Of a stretch of 64,000 bases of DNA, positions 16,903-25,566 are shown one piece after another (within the stretch, counting starts at the first letter, position 1; each line of letters starts with the position of its first letter). The notes under the pieces were generated by a model. It worked only from the letters and a program-made list of their open reading frames with translations. It did not search any database and was not told the DNA's origin. A program made the translations under genes and the position numbers. Source of the stretch: Candidatus Villigracilis propinquus (GTDB lineage Bacteria; Chloroflexota; Anaerolineae; Anaerolineales; Villigracilaceae). Where the stretch lies: the NCBI GenBank assembly GCA_016714565.1, contig JADKDM010000011.1, positions 100,355 to 164,354 on the forward strand, read 5' to 3'.

Positions 16903-18256
16903 ATGTTTGATCTTCCCGATGATGAAATTCTCCCGCTTTCCAGGGAACATGTCTTTTGGACATGGTCTGCGCAAGCTAAAGTAAACCCCATTGCCATCAA
17001 GCGCGCCAAGGGTGTGTATTTTTGGGATGTGGATGATAAAAAATATCTCGACTTCAACTCGATGACAATGTGCGTGAATATCGGTCACGGGGATGAGCGT
17101 GTCATCAAAGCCATGCAGGAGCAGGCGGCAGAATTGTCCTACGCTGCACCCGGCATGACCACAAAAATTCGCGCGATTGCCAGCAAAACCGTGGCAGAGA
17201 TCACTCCCAAAGGTGCGTTGAGCAAAGTCCTCTTCACCCTCGGTGGGGCAGATGCGAATGAGAATGCCATCAAACTTGGCGCGTGGATATACAAAGCGCC
17301 ACAAGATCCTTTCACGTTATCGTTCGTATCACGGCGCATCTGCGGGTGCCATGGCAGTGACGGGTGATCCGCGCCGCGTGGGTTGGGAGCCGAACTTGAT
17401 GACGGGCGTTGTCCATTTCCTCGACCCGTATCGTTATCGCTCCACTTTTCATCGCATGAATCCTGATATTTCAGAAGAAGAATTTGCACAGGATTATTTG
17501 AATCATTTGGAAGAAATTATTTTGTATGAAGGCCCCGAATCTATCGCAGGCATTCTCATGGAATCTGTCACGGGCACGAATGGCATCATCATCCCGCCGC
17601 AGGGATATATGCAGGGCGTGCGCGCCTTGTGCGATAAATACGGCATCGTGATGATCTGCGATGAAGTGATGAGCGGATTTGGCCGCACGGGCAAAATGTT
17701 CGCCATCGAACATTGGGATGTGGTGCCAGATATTATGACGATGGCAAAAGGACTCACGTCCGCGTATGCGCCGTTGGGTGCGGTGGCGATGAAGCCCGAA
17801 ATTGCCGCGGCATTTGATGAACATGCTTTTGAAAGCGGACTAACATACACTTCGCATCCCATTTCACTGGCGGCGGCTGTGGCCAATATCAATGCCATGA
17901 GGGAAGATAAAATCGTCGAGCATGTGGCAGGCATGGGCGGAGTCTTGAGGCGCATGTTGACGGATCTCGGCGAGGCGCATCCATCCGTTGGAGAAGTCCG
18001 TAATATCGGCTTGTTCGGCATCCTTGAATTGGTCAAAGATAGAAAGACAAAAGAACCGATGGCGCCGTGGAATGGTTCATCGCCTGAGATGGCTGCGTTG
18101 AAAAAATATTGCACCGATCACGGTTTGTTTTTGTATACTCACTGGCATACGGTGTTGATCATCCCGCCGTTGATCATCACCGAGGAGCAGTTGAAGGAAG
18201 GTATGGATATTTTGGACAAAGCGCTGGAGATCACAGACAAGGTTGCGAATAAATAA
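16903..18256 (+). pseudogene. Class III PLP-dependent aminotransferase, split by a +1 frameshift
   Basis: The first frame (16903 to about 17278) gives the N-terminus through ADANENAIKL. The second frame resumes as ARGYTKRHKILSRYRSYHGA and continues to 18256. Removing one G from CTTGGCGCGT at 17276-17285 rejoins them. The fused product of about 450 residues has the class III features ICDEVMSGFGRTG (cofactor Asp) and the Schiff-base Lys in TMAKGLTSAYAPLG. Relatives use pyruvate or 2-oxoglutarate with omega-amino acids, taurine or similar amines; the exact substrate is not determinable. Because everything else is intact, a sequencing indel is more likely than decay. Confidence 0.85.
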
Positions 18257-18323
18257 CAGTACTGGACTTTTTGTTTTAGACAAGTACAATTGAATAAACC
18301 ATTTATCAAAAGGAGAATGTGAT

Positions 18324-19082
18324 ATGGACCAAATGCCCTCGAATATGCCCGTAATGGATGAGCCAAACAAGCCCGGCCCCGCCGGTTGGTTTCAAGTTTG
18401 GATGAAGGCTGTTACCAAGCCTAGTGAGCAGACCTTTATTGAGATCACTGATAGCCCGAATGCAACATCAAAGACCGCTTTTCTTTGGGTTTTCATTGCG
18501 GGCACTATTTCGATGATCTTCCAATCGATCTTGCAGGCAATTTATTCAGCGACTGGAACCATGCCGTCAATACCGATCCCTGGTTTGGAACAGTACATGC
18601 CAGCCAGCGGTGGCGGTGATGTAGCTTCTACGGGCATTTCATTCGTTGTGAGTTTATGCATCTCGCCTTTTGTTGGGCTGCTCTCCATTGCTTTCTTCGC
18701 TCTTTTTACAGCCGTTGTGCAATGGATCGCAAAAATGTTTGGCGGTGTTGGAACTTTTGAAAAATTAGCATATGCGTTTGCGGCCATTTCGCTTCCGTTT
18801 TCGATTATTACTTCGGTGCTGGCGCTGTTTAGCGCAATCCCCTATGTAGGCGCGTGTTTTGGAATCATCTCCTTTGGCCTGTCAATTTATATTCTTGTGC
18901 TTCAGGTGCTGGCTGTAAAGGGAGTGAATCGCTTTGGTGTTGGACCCGCGATCGGGGCGCTGTTTATCCCAGGGTTGGTTATCTTTATTACCTGCTGTTG
19001 TGTCGTTGCGGGAAGTTTGACATTGTTGGGACCGGCGATAGGGAATGTGTTTGACGGGATCAACCAAAGCCTTGCGCCATAA
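18324..19082 (+). CDS. Yip1-family membrane protein
   Basis: 252 residues. A Pro-rich cytoplasmic N-terminus of about 45 residues is followed by five membrane helices. The segment VLAVKGVNRFGVGPAIGAL near residue 205 is characteristic of bacterial YIP1-domain proteins. AAGGAG lies eight bases before the ATG. The role in bacteria is unclear. A strong bidirectional terminator separates it from the convergent kinase gene. Confidence 0.75.
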   Translation: MDQMPSNMPVMDEPNKPGPAGWFQVWMKAVTKPSEQTFIEITDSPNATSKTAFLWVFIAGTISMIFQSILQAIYSATGTMPSIPIPGLEQYMPASGGGDVASTGISFVVSLCISPFVGLLSIAFFALFTAVVQWIAKMFGGVGTFEKLAYAFAAISLPFSIITSVLALFSAIPYVGACFGIISFGLSIYILVLQVLAVKGVNRFGVGPAIGALFIPGLVIFITCCCVVAGSLTLLGPAIGNVFDGINQSLAP

Positions 19083-19111
19083 AGTTTGGAAAGAGATTGA
19101 AGATTAAAGAT

Positions 19112-19144
19112 AAAAAAACTTCCGTATCATACGGAAGTTTTTTT
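19112..19144. terminator. Bidirectional intrinsic terminator
   Basis: ACTTCCGTA / TACGGAAGT stem with a 3-nt loop, flanked by A7 and T7, so it works in both directions between the convergent Yip1 and kinase genes. Confidence 0.9.
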
Positions 19145-19148
19145 ATGC

Positions 19149-21170
19149 TTATGGAATTGGCGCCGGTAGCGGGATGCGATCTCTGCCCATCAGCAACGGC
19201 ATCTCGGACATGGAATAAGCGTTTTGATACGCGGTGATGCCCCCGCCTTCACCGAGAATGGGTTCTATCAATCCATTGTCGTTGGTATCCACACCAAAGA
19301 GCACAATGTGAGAGAGCGATAACATTTCGGCCGACAGGGGTTCCATTTTGCTGTCGAATGGCATTTGCTGTAATTGCAGTGCCATTTCGAGTAATTGCTC
19401 CGACCAGCCGCGCATATTTTCGATGCTTACGACAACATGCGTACTGTTAAGCTGGATATTTTCGGTTGCATCTGCGGCTTCTGCGGCAAATTGCGCATGA
19501 CTGACGGTGTTCGGAATATAGCCATTCTGGTTGTCGGGGCCGTTCACAAGCAGGCCGTATCCGTCACTCGGATCGTTTACGCCGCCGTCCTCGTTCCAAT
19601 CCTTATATTGTTCGCTGTTTTTGCTGCCAACGAGTTGATTGATGATCTCTTCTGTTTTCAGCCGGAACAGTTCTTCATTATTACTTTTATAGGCTCCATC
19701 CAATGCAATGATGGAATTATCGATCTCGTCTGCGGTGTTCCATAATCCCTGAATGAGCGCTTCGCTTTCGGGAGCATCCGGGAAAGATACCAGCAAGTGC
19801 CGCACGTGGATTAATGCCAGCGGCGGGAATATGGAGGATGCAACGGTCTCGCCGGAGGATTGATTGGGGGTCGGGTCGTTGTTCGATTCAAGCGTGACTT
19901 CAAGCTGGTCAAACAACCCCAGGAGATTTTCCTGATCTGGATGAGAGAAGGTCAACAGCCCTTCCGAATTTATTATTTTTATCTGGCCCGCATTCCGCCT
20001 GACCTCCCCGCCCTGTGCGAGATACCAAACCTCATAATGAGAGCCCGGTTTTGGCTCGGGCAGTCCTGAAGTTGTGATGGTCAGCTTATCCAGAATGGCA
20101 TTGAAGTCTGAAACGGAGGCGCGGCCCACAGGCTGGTTATCAACATTTCGGGGGAGTTGAGAAGGACGAAAGATCAGGAAAGCAATGCTAATCACAGCGA
20201 GGATTCCAACTCCGATCCAGACCAGTGAAAAGCGAGGACTCGTTTTCGCTTCAGGTTTGCGTGCTTCGGGAGTTGTTCCTGATTGTAGTGTTTCAATGGA
20301 AACGGTTTGGCCGTTGAAGACGGCAATGAATTCATCAGCCAGGTCTTTGGCGGAATTGTAGCGGCGTGAGGCATCTTTGGATAATGCGCGGTTGATGATG
20401 GCTTGCAGGTCTTTGGAGATTCCCTGAATGGGCGGAGGAGGCTCGTTCAGGTGCTTCATCAAAATGCCGAAGGATGACTCGGCATCAAAGGGCACCGCAC
20501 CTGCGAGCATTTCATAGAGCAGCACGCCAAGCGAGTAGATGTCTGTCTTTTTATCCACTCTGTCACCGCGCGCCTGTTCGGGACTCATGTAGGCTGGCGT
20601 GCCGGAGACGGTCCCTGTTGAGGTTTGGATGGATGTATCTAGTAACCGAACCAGCCCAAAGTCGGTAAGAACCGGCTCTACATCTTCCGGCAAAGGCGCA
20701 TCCACGTTCACATATCCAGTGGCGGAGCGCAGCAACACGTTGGCGGGTTTAATATCCCGATGAATAACATTTTGGCTGTGGGCGTAATCAATTGCGGATG
20801 CAAGCGAAGAGAGGATGTGGGCGATCACATCCATGGGAAGTTTTTCTTCTTTTTTATGCAGGTCTTTGAGATAGTTGCCGAGGGATGTGCCGTCCACCAA
20901 CTCCATAATGAGGCAGGGCTGGCCTTCCACAAGGTCGTAATCATACATTTGAATAATGTTGGGATGACGCATACCGGCAACCACGCGCGCCTCACGTTCA
21001 AAGCGCATTCGCGTTTCAGGATCCCCATCCACATGGTCGCGCATGATCTTAACTGCTACTCTGCGTTTGAGAGTGGTATGTTCGCCGAAATAGACTTCAG
21101 CCATACCCCCGCGTGCGATCATCTCTCCGATTTGTACTTTGTTTAGGGTTTTACCTGTCCATAATGGCAT
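19149..21170 (-). CDS. Transmembrane Ser/Thr protein kinase with RskA-like and EF-hand-like ectodomain (copy 1)
   Basis: 673 residues from the ATG at 21170 (MPLWTG). The kinase domain spans about 1-280: Gly loop ARGGMAEVYFG, catalytic Lys in VAVKIM, HRDIKPANVLL (Asp138), DFG, and activation loop SGTPAYMSPEQARG. One membrane helix lies at about 314-334. Outside the membrane comes a beta segment resembling the anti-sigma-K factor RskA C-terminal domain (SHYEVWYLAQGGEVRRNAG). After it is a helical domain with two calcium-loop-like stretches (DWNEDGGVNDPSDGYG and VDTNDNGLIEP) and a conserved HVRHLL. Its paralogue is at 25553-27655. A TATAAT six bases before the ATG suggests a leaderless mRNA. Confidence 0.88.
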   Translation of the reverse strand: MPLWTGKTLNKVQIGEMIARGGMAEVYFGEHTTLKRRVAVKIMRDHVDGDPETRMRFEREARVVAGMRHPNIIQMYDYDLVEGQPCLIMELVDGTSLGNYLKDLHKKEEKLPMDVIAHILSSLASAIDYAHSQNVIHRDIKPANVLLRSATGYVNVDAPLPEDVEPVLTDFGLVRLLDTSIQTSTGTVSGTPAYMSPEQARGDRVDKKTDIYSLGVLLYEMLAGAVPFDAESSFGILMKHLNEPPPPIQGISKDLQAIINRALSKDASRRYNSAKDLADEFIAVFNGQTVSIETLQSGTTPEARKPEAKTSPRFSLVWIGVGILAVISIAFLIFRPSQLPRNVDNQPVGRASVSDFNAILDKLTITTSGLPEPKPGSHYEVWYLAQGGEVRRNAGQIKIINSEGLLTFSHPDQENLLGLFDQLEVTLESNNDPTPNQSSGETVASSIFPPLALIHVRHLLVSFPDAPESEALIQGLWNTADEIDNSIIALDGAYKSNNEELFRLKTEEIINQLVGSKNSEQYKDWNEDGGVNDPSDGYGLLVNGPDNQNGYIPNTVSHAQFAAEAADATENIQLNSTHVVVSIENMRGWSEQLLEMALQLQQMPFDSKMEPLSAEMLSLSHIVLFGVDTNDNGLIEPILGEGGGITAYQNAYSMSEMPLLMGRDRIPLPAPIP

Positions 21171-21176
21171 TGGCAG

Positions 21177-21196
21177 ATTATACCCGATAGTATAAT
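21177..21196. promoter_or_regulatory. Back-to-back -10 elements of divergent kinase and pncC promoters
   Basis: On the minus strand, TATAAT occupies 21182-21177, six bases before the kinase ATG. On the plus strand, TATAAT occupies 21191-21196, 24 bases before pncC, which also has AAGGAG. The kinase transcript should therefore begin at or next to its start codon. Confidence 0.65.
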
Positions 21197-21219
21197 TCAA
21201 CGAATTTAAGGAGATTTGA

Positions 21220-21705
21220 ATGCCTATTGCGCTTGAAGATATTTTGCATGGTTATTTACAAACCGGTGACTTAAAGGTATCGACTGCTGAATCTTGTACG
21301 GGTGGATTGGTCTCGCATCGCATTACGAATGTATCCGGTTCATCCGCTTATTTCCCCGGCGGGGTTGTTGCGTATTCGTATGAGGCCAAGGCCGGTTTAC
21401 TGGGCGTTTCGTGGGATACGCTGAACACACACGGCGCAGTCAGCGAAGAGACCGTGCTGGAAATGGCGAATGGTGCGCGAAAAGTATTCGATGCAGATAT
21501 TGCCGTATCCATCAGCGGTATTGCCGGCCCGGGCGGCGGCACACCTGAAAAGCCAGTCGGCACCACATGGCTGGGGCTTTCCACCTCAAAAGGAGATTGG
21601 GCGCGTCATTTCCTTTGGGACGGCAACCGCGAGGAAAATAAACATCACTCCTCCGAGGCTGCTTTGCAATTCATCATCGATTATCTGGAAGGAAAATTAA
21701 ATTGA
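21220..21705 (+). CDS. pncC: Nicotinamide-nucleotide amidase (CinA C-terminal domain)
   Basis: 161 residues, the stand-alone CinA-C domain. Motifs TAESCTGGLVSHRIT (catalytic Ser region), FPGGVVAYSYEAK, SGIAGPGGGTPEKPVGTTW and HHSSEAAL cover the family's active site. It hydrolyses nicotinamide mononucleotide to nicotinate mononucleotide for NAD recycling. AAGGAG precedes the ATG. The stop overlaps the next start by four bases. Confidence 0.92.
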   Translation: MPIALEDILHGYLQTGDLKVSTAESCTGGLVSHRITNVSGSSAYFPGGVVAYSYEAKAGLLGVSWDTLNTHGAVSEETVLEMANGARKVFDADIAVSISGIAGPGGGTPEKPVGTTWLGLSTSKGDWARHFLWDGNREENKHHSSEAALQFIIDYLEGKLN

Positions 21706-22388
21706 AGACTGTTGTACTCATCTCTGCCATTGCCGAGTGGAAGGCCGTCAAGGAAATTTTTCCACAGCTTAAAGTTGAAAATTCCGTCTATGGCGAATCT
21801 GCAAATTTGCATCTCGCCGGATATGACTTGAAACTGTATCACAGCGGCTGGGGCAAGATCGCCTCTGCTGGCATGATGCAGTATGTGACTGACCATGACC
21901 AGCCCGATCTCGTTGTTAACCTTGGCACCTGCGGCGGATTTGAGGGTTTGGTGAATCAAGGGGATGTGATTCTCGTGGAGCGGACTTTCATCTACGACAT
22001 TGTCGAATTAATGGGCGACCTCAACATCATTGACTATTACGCCTCAACCCTCGACTTGAGCTGGTTGCCAAAACCGTATCCGCATCCCGTACGCCCTGGC
22101 ATGATCGCCTCCGCTGACAGCGACCTGCCCCCGAATAAAATTGCATTCCTCAAAAAACACGGCGCCATCGTCGGGGACTGGGAATCTGGCGCGCTGGCAT
22201 GGGTGGCCGCGAAGAATAAACAAAAGCTATTGATCCTGCGCGGGGTTTCGGATCTGGTCAGTGAAGTGGAAGGGGAAGCCTATGATAATCTCGCCCTCTT
22301 TGAAGAACGCACCAAGGGTGTGATGCGTGAGTTATTCCGTCAGTTACCGGATTGGTTAAAAACAAGTGACAGTCACCTTTACCCATAG
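21702..22388 (+). CDS. MTA/SAH-nucleosidase-like nucleoside phosphorylase family protein
   Basis: 228 residues. Phosphorylase/nucleosidase family features are VVNLGTCGGFEGLVNQGDVI and the acidic active-site segment GDWESGALAWVA followed by LRGVSDLVSE. The start is a TTG at 21702 that overlaps the pncC stop (TTGA), with GGAAGG upstream, so the pair forms a nucleotide-salvage operon. The last ten residues (KTSDSHLYP region) are encoded by the left arm of an inverted repeat at 22362-22380. The repeat has therefore probably replaced the original C-terminus. Substrate is probably methylthioadenosine, S-adenosylhomocysteine or a related nucleoside. Confidence 0.82.
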   Translation: MKTVVLISAIAEWKAVKEIFPQLKVENSVYGESANLHLAGYDLKLYHSGWGKIASAGMMQYVTDHDQPDLVVNLGTCGGFEGLVNQGDVILVERTFIYDIVELMGDLNIIDYYASTLDLSWLPKPYPHPVRPGMIASADSDLPPNKIAFLKKHGAIVGDWESGALAWVAAKNKQKLLILRGVSDLVSEVEGEAYDNLALFEERTKGVMRELFRQLPDWLKTSDSHLYP

Positions 22389-22417
22389 GGTGCTTCGCAA
22401 AGGTGACTGTCACTTGT
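22362..22417. repeat. Inverted repeat of the GTGACAGTCACCTTT family
   Basis: 19-bp perfect arms at 22362-22380 and 22399-22417 with an 18-nt loop. The core GTGACTGTC/GACAGTCAC is shared with the element at 44427-44473. The left arm is translated as the end of the upstream gene. Confidence 0.8.
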
Positions 22418-22460
22418 ACGAAAGATATGTTCTTTTCCGTACGATCCGTGTACAAAAAAA

Positions 22461-23738
22461 TTATTGAACTGGATTCAAAACCCGCCCGATAAATAATATC
22501 TGTCCATTCACCGTGTCGCGGATGATAAAGATAAAGGGGCGGTCTATCAGCAGGTTCACATCGTACATGAATGCCCCGGCGGTTTCCATGATGACGGCAG
22601 TTGCAGCGGCAGCTTCGGTACCTTCTTCATCTACTGCCACAAATGCTTTGTGAATGACATCGCCGATGAACAGGTCTTTTTGTCCCGTCATACCTGAAAA
22701 ATCTGCGAGATCACTGTCAAAGGCATCCACCATACCTAGTTGATTAAGCGCGTTAGATAAGCCGAACGAACTCTCGAATTTGAACTTAGGGAGATTTAGC
22801 ATCAGGGTTGTCTCTGTCATGTTCCCGATGATTTCATTGAACATATCACTTGTCAAAGCGGATTCGATCTCCTCGAATCTTCCCGCATCTGGGACGATGA
22901 TGTCCATGGCGGCGGTTTCGCCCGCGTAGGGGAGTTCAACAGCGGTATAACCGTCACCTTGTGTATAGGGGATGAACATCCCTTGTCCCATCATGGAGGC
23001 GTTCACCTGTGTCCCATCCAGTAAATTAAAGGGAAGTTCATATGTATCGTTTGCGTCAAATTGATCGAACCAATCTGCCTTGAAATAAATGGCATTGACC
23101 AGCACCATGCGGGTATCGGGCGAGATCGAACCATCGGGCAGCAAGTCGTTGATCTTCTCTTCGGTCTGGTCACTGACCCAGTTATTGATCGCGACACGTT
23201 CCTCATTCGGCTTGTTTAGAAAATCTGCAAGGCTGACGCCCGCGCCATAATTAACTGCAATTGTGTCCAGAAACTCGGGCAGAAAGGTAAACGTCTGCTC
23301 AGCCCAAACGGCATTGGCAATGTTCAACTGCATCGGCTCCTGATCCTTGTCCAGATTTATCGGTTCTTTTTCCAGCTCAAGGTCGAGCGCGTTGAAGGAG
23401 GGATGCAATTCATTCTGCGGGGCGAAGTGCAGCGTTTGCGCCATCTGTGCTTCGGTTTCACCGCGCGCTCCGGCGTAGGTCATTGCCAGGGCGAGGGAAA
23501 TGCTGTACGGAGACAGGATCAAATTCCCGTTTTCGGAACGAAGCGCGTTGTACATATCCAAAGCGAAGGCATTATTCCCATCCACAAGATTTTTGATTCC
23601 ATTCCCGCTGGCAGAGGGATTCCTCTCACGGTTTTTATTTGACTCTGCCAGGCTGATGGATGCAGACGGCGAGCACGCGGCGAGGATCGTGCTCAGTGAA
23701 ATTGCAAGTGCGAATAATTTGTAGACGATTGATTTCAT
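22461..23738 (-). CDS. Secreted serpin lipoprotein (serine protease inhibitor)
   Basis: 425 residues. The lipobox is ILAAC (Cys22), followed by a short linker and a complete serpin fold: NLILSPYSISLALAMTYAGA, LVNAIYFKADWFDQF, and the C-terminal RPFIFIIRDT. The reactive-loop hinge EEGTEAAAATAV has the small residues that permit loop insertion, so it should be inhibitory. The scissile bond lies in the following loop ending AGAFMYDVN. A role in protecting the cell surface from host, community or own proteases is inferred. GGAG lies before the ATG. It is monocistronic. Confidence 0.92.
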   Translation of the reverse strand: MKSIVYKLFALAISLSTILAACSPSASISLAESNKNRERNPSASGNGIKNLVDGNNAFALDMYNALRSENGNLILSPYSISLALAMTYAGARGETEAQMAQTLHFAPQNELHPSFNALDLELEKEPINLDKDQEPMQLNIANAVWAEQTFTFLPEFLDTIAVNYGAGVSLADFLNKPNEERVAINNWVSDQTEEKINDLLPDGSISPDTRMVLVNAIYFKADWFDQFDANDTYELPFNLLDGTQVNASMMGQGMFIPYTQGDGYTAVELPYAGETAAMDIIVPDAGRFEEIESALTSDMFNEIIGNMTETTLMLNLPKFKFESSFGLSNALNQLGMVDAFDSDLADFSGMTGQKDLFIGDVIHKAFVAVDEEGTEAAAATAVIMETAGAFMYDVNLLIDRPFIFIIRDTVNGQILFIGRVLNPVQ

Positions 23739-23772
23739 GGTTTCTCCTGCATAAATGACGTGCCTGCGTAAA

Positions 23773-24264
23773 TTAAGTTCCCAAACTCACTTCCATCGAA
23801 ATATCATCCATGCTTTCGCGATAGCTTGGAATTTCATAAAACCCCAGTCGCGTATAAAAGCGAACGGCACGCTCCTGCTTTTGGCTGGTCTGCAAACGGA
23901 CTTTTTCATAGCCGTGCGCGCGTGCAAAATCTAATAATTGTGAAACAACCTGATAGCCAATTCTTTGCCCGTGATATTCCTCAAGCAGCCACAGGCGTTT
24001 CAACTCGGCGATATTTTCTTCTAGTCTTTTTATCGCGCCCGTGCCGACCAGCTTTTCATCATCCATCACCACAAGGAATAATCCGCGATTTTCAACATAC
24101 TCCCTTTGAAAATTATCCACATCATGCAGTTCGTGCTCTTCCTCTAAAACATCGTAAAAATCCTGCACGGTTTTATCCGGCACGAAAATGCGCTGGGCAA
24201 CGGCAGAGATGACATATTTTGCATCTTCAATTTGATGTGTTTGAATGGAAGTGATGTTTATCAT
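23773..24264 (-). CDS. GNAT family N-acetyltransferase
   Basis: 163 residues. The acetyl-CoA-binding motif is GQRIGYQVVSQLL (R/Q-x-x-G-x-G/A type), followed by VRLQTSQKQERAVRFYTRLG, which is typical GNAT motif B. The substrate is unknown; relatives act on amino acids or small amines. TAAAAT lies six bases before the ATG with no Shine-Dalgarno sequence, so the mRNA may be leaderless. Divergent from the MFS gene. Confidence 0.85.
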   Translation of the reverse strand: MINITSIQTHQIEDAKYVISAVAQRIFVPDKTVQDFYDVLEEEHELHDVDNFQREYVENRGLFLVVMDDEKLVGTGAIKRLEENIAELKRLWLLEEYHGQRIGYQVVSQLLDFARAHGYEKVRLQTSQKQERAVRFYTRLGFYEIPSYRESMDDISMEVSLGT

Positions 24265-24324
24265 GTCATCATTTTACTATTTTCGTTGAGCGTTATAATC
24301 TTTGTTCCGTCACCCAAACCTCCC

Positions 24325-25566
24325 ATGACCAACGAACCCCAACAAAGCGAAGTTCAAAAACGAAATTTCCGTTATGTGCAGATCGACGCAATTGGCGTCA
24401 GCATCTCGAACGTGGCCGCCCCGTTCCTGCCCGTGTTCCTCACCCGCCTCGGCGCAAGCAATTTTCAGGTGGGCTTGCTCACTTCCATGCCGGGCATCAC
24501 GGGCTTTGTCCTCGCCATCATCGTCGGGCGTTTTTTACAAACGCGCACGAACATCGTGCCGTGGTACAGCTTTTCACGTTTGCTTGTCATCTCATGTTAT
24601 GCAATGACAGGCCTGTTCACTTTTTTTCTTTCAAAAGAATACACAGTCATCGCCACGCTTGCCATTTGGGCATTTGCAACTCTGCCGCAAACCGCGCTGG
24701 CTGTCGCCTTCTCGGTTGTGATGAACGCCGTCGCTGGCCCCGAAGGACGATACGCCTTGCTCAGCCGCCGCTGGGCCATCTTCGGGTTGACCGGTGTGGT
24801 GATGACCTTCCTCGTCACCCGCACCATTGACCTCGTTGAATTTCCGCGCAATTACGAGATGATGTTCTTTGGATTATCCATCGGTGGATTGATCAGCTAT
24901 TATTTTTCCAATCGGATTAAACTCCCCGATCAGACTCCGCCGACATTTGTTCCATCCTCATCGGCATTTGACTCAGCCCGAAACTATTTCTCATTGATCC
25001 GCAGCCAGCCTGCATTTACATCTTTCGCCACGAAGAAATTTGTCTACTATTCGGCCATTGCGTTGAGCACGCCCATCATGCCGCTGTTCCTCGTGCGCGA
25101 AGTGAAAGCGACCGATTCACAGATCGGCATCATCACCATGGCAATGACCCTCGTCATGCTGGCGGGCTATTTCCTTTGGCCGTGGTCATCCCGCAAATAT
25201 GGCGGACGTTTCGTCCTGCTTGCCACAACCTTTGGTATGATTTTTTATCCCGCACTCACTGCCGCAACTCCAAACGTGCCGCTCATCATTTTGTATGCGG
25301 GCATCACCGGCTTGTTCCAGGCGGGCCTTGATCTCGTGTTCTTCGATGAGTTGATGAAAACCGTTCCGCCCGAATATGGTGCGACCTTTGTATCGCTGGC
25401 GCAGTCTCTGCAATATCTGTCCGCTATTGTTGCCCCGCTTGTGGGTGCGTGGCTAGCAGATTCCATTGGACTCGGCGGTGCATTGTGGGTGAGTGCTGGC
25501 TTGCGGTTATTGGGATTTGTTCTGTTCTTGCGAAAAGACACGCGAGAATTGTCTATCGTCCAGTAG
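24325..25566 (+). CDS. MFS transporter
   Basis: 413 residues with about twelve membrane helices. The start is the ATG at 24325 (MTNEPQQ). The open frame extends further upstream into the divergent GNAT promoter, which is unlikely to be coding. The N-terminal motif NVAAPFLPVFLTRLGASNFQVG and the central loop are typical of a general MFS group often found in Chloroflexota. Substrate unknown. A TATAAT at 24294-24299 is a plausible -10. The 3' end overlaps the convergent kinase gene by 14 bases. Confidence 0.85.
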   Translation: MTNEPQQSEVQKRNFRYVQIDAIGVSISNVAAPFLPVFLTRLGASNFQVGLLTSMPGITGFVLAIIVGRFLQTRTNIVPWYSFSRLLVISCYAMTGLFTFFLSKEYTVIATLAIWAFATLPQTALAVAFSVVMNAVAGPEGRYALLSRRWAIFGLTGVVMTFLVTRTIDLVEFPRNYEMMFFGLSIGGLISYYFSNRIKLPDQTPPTFVPSSSAFDSARNYFSLIRSQPAFTSFATKKFVYYSAIALSTPIMPLFLVREVKATDSQIGIITMAMTLVMLAGYFLWPWSSRKYGGRFVLLATTFGMIFYPALTAATPNVPLIILYAGITGLFQAGLDLVFFDELMKTVPPEYGATFVSLAQSLQYLSAIVAPLVGAWLADSIGLGGALWVSAGLRLLGFVLFLRKDTRELSIVQ

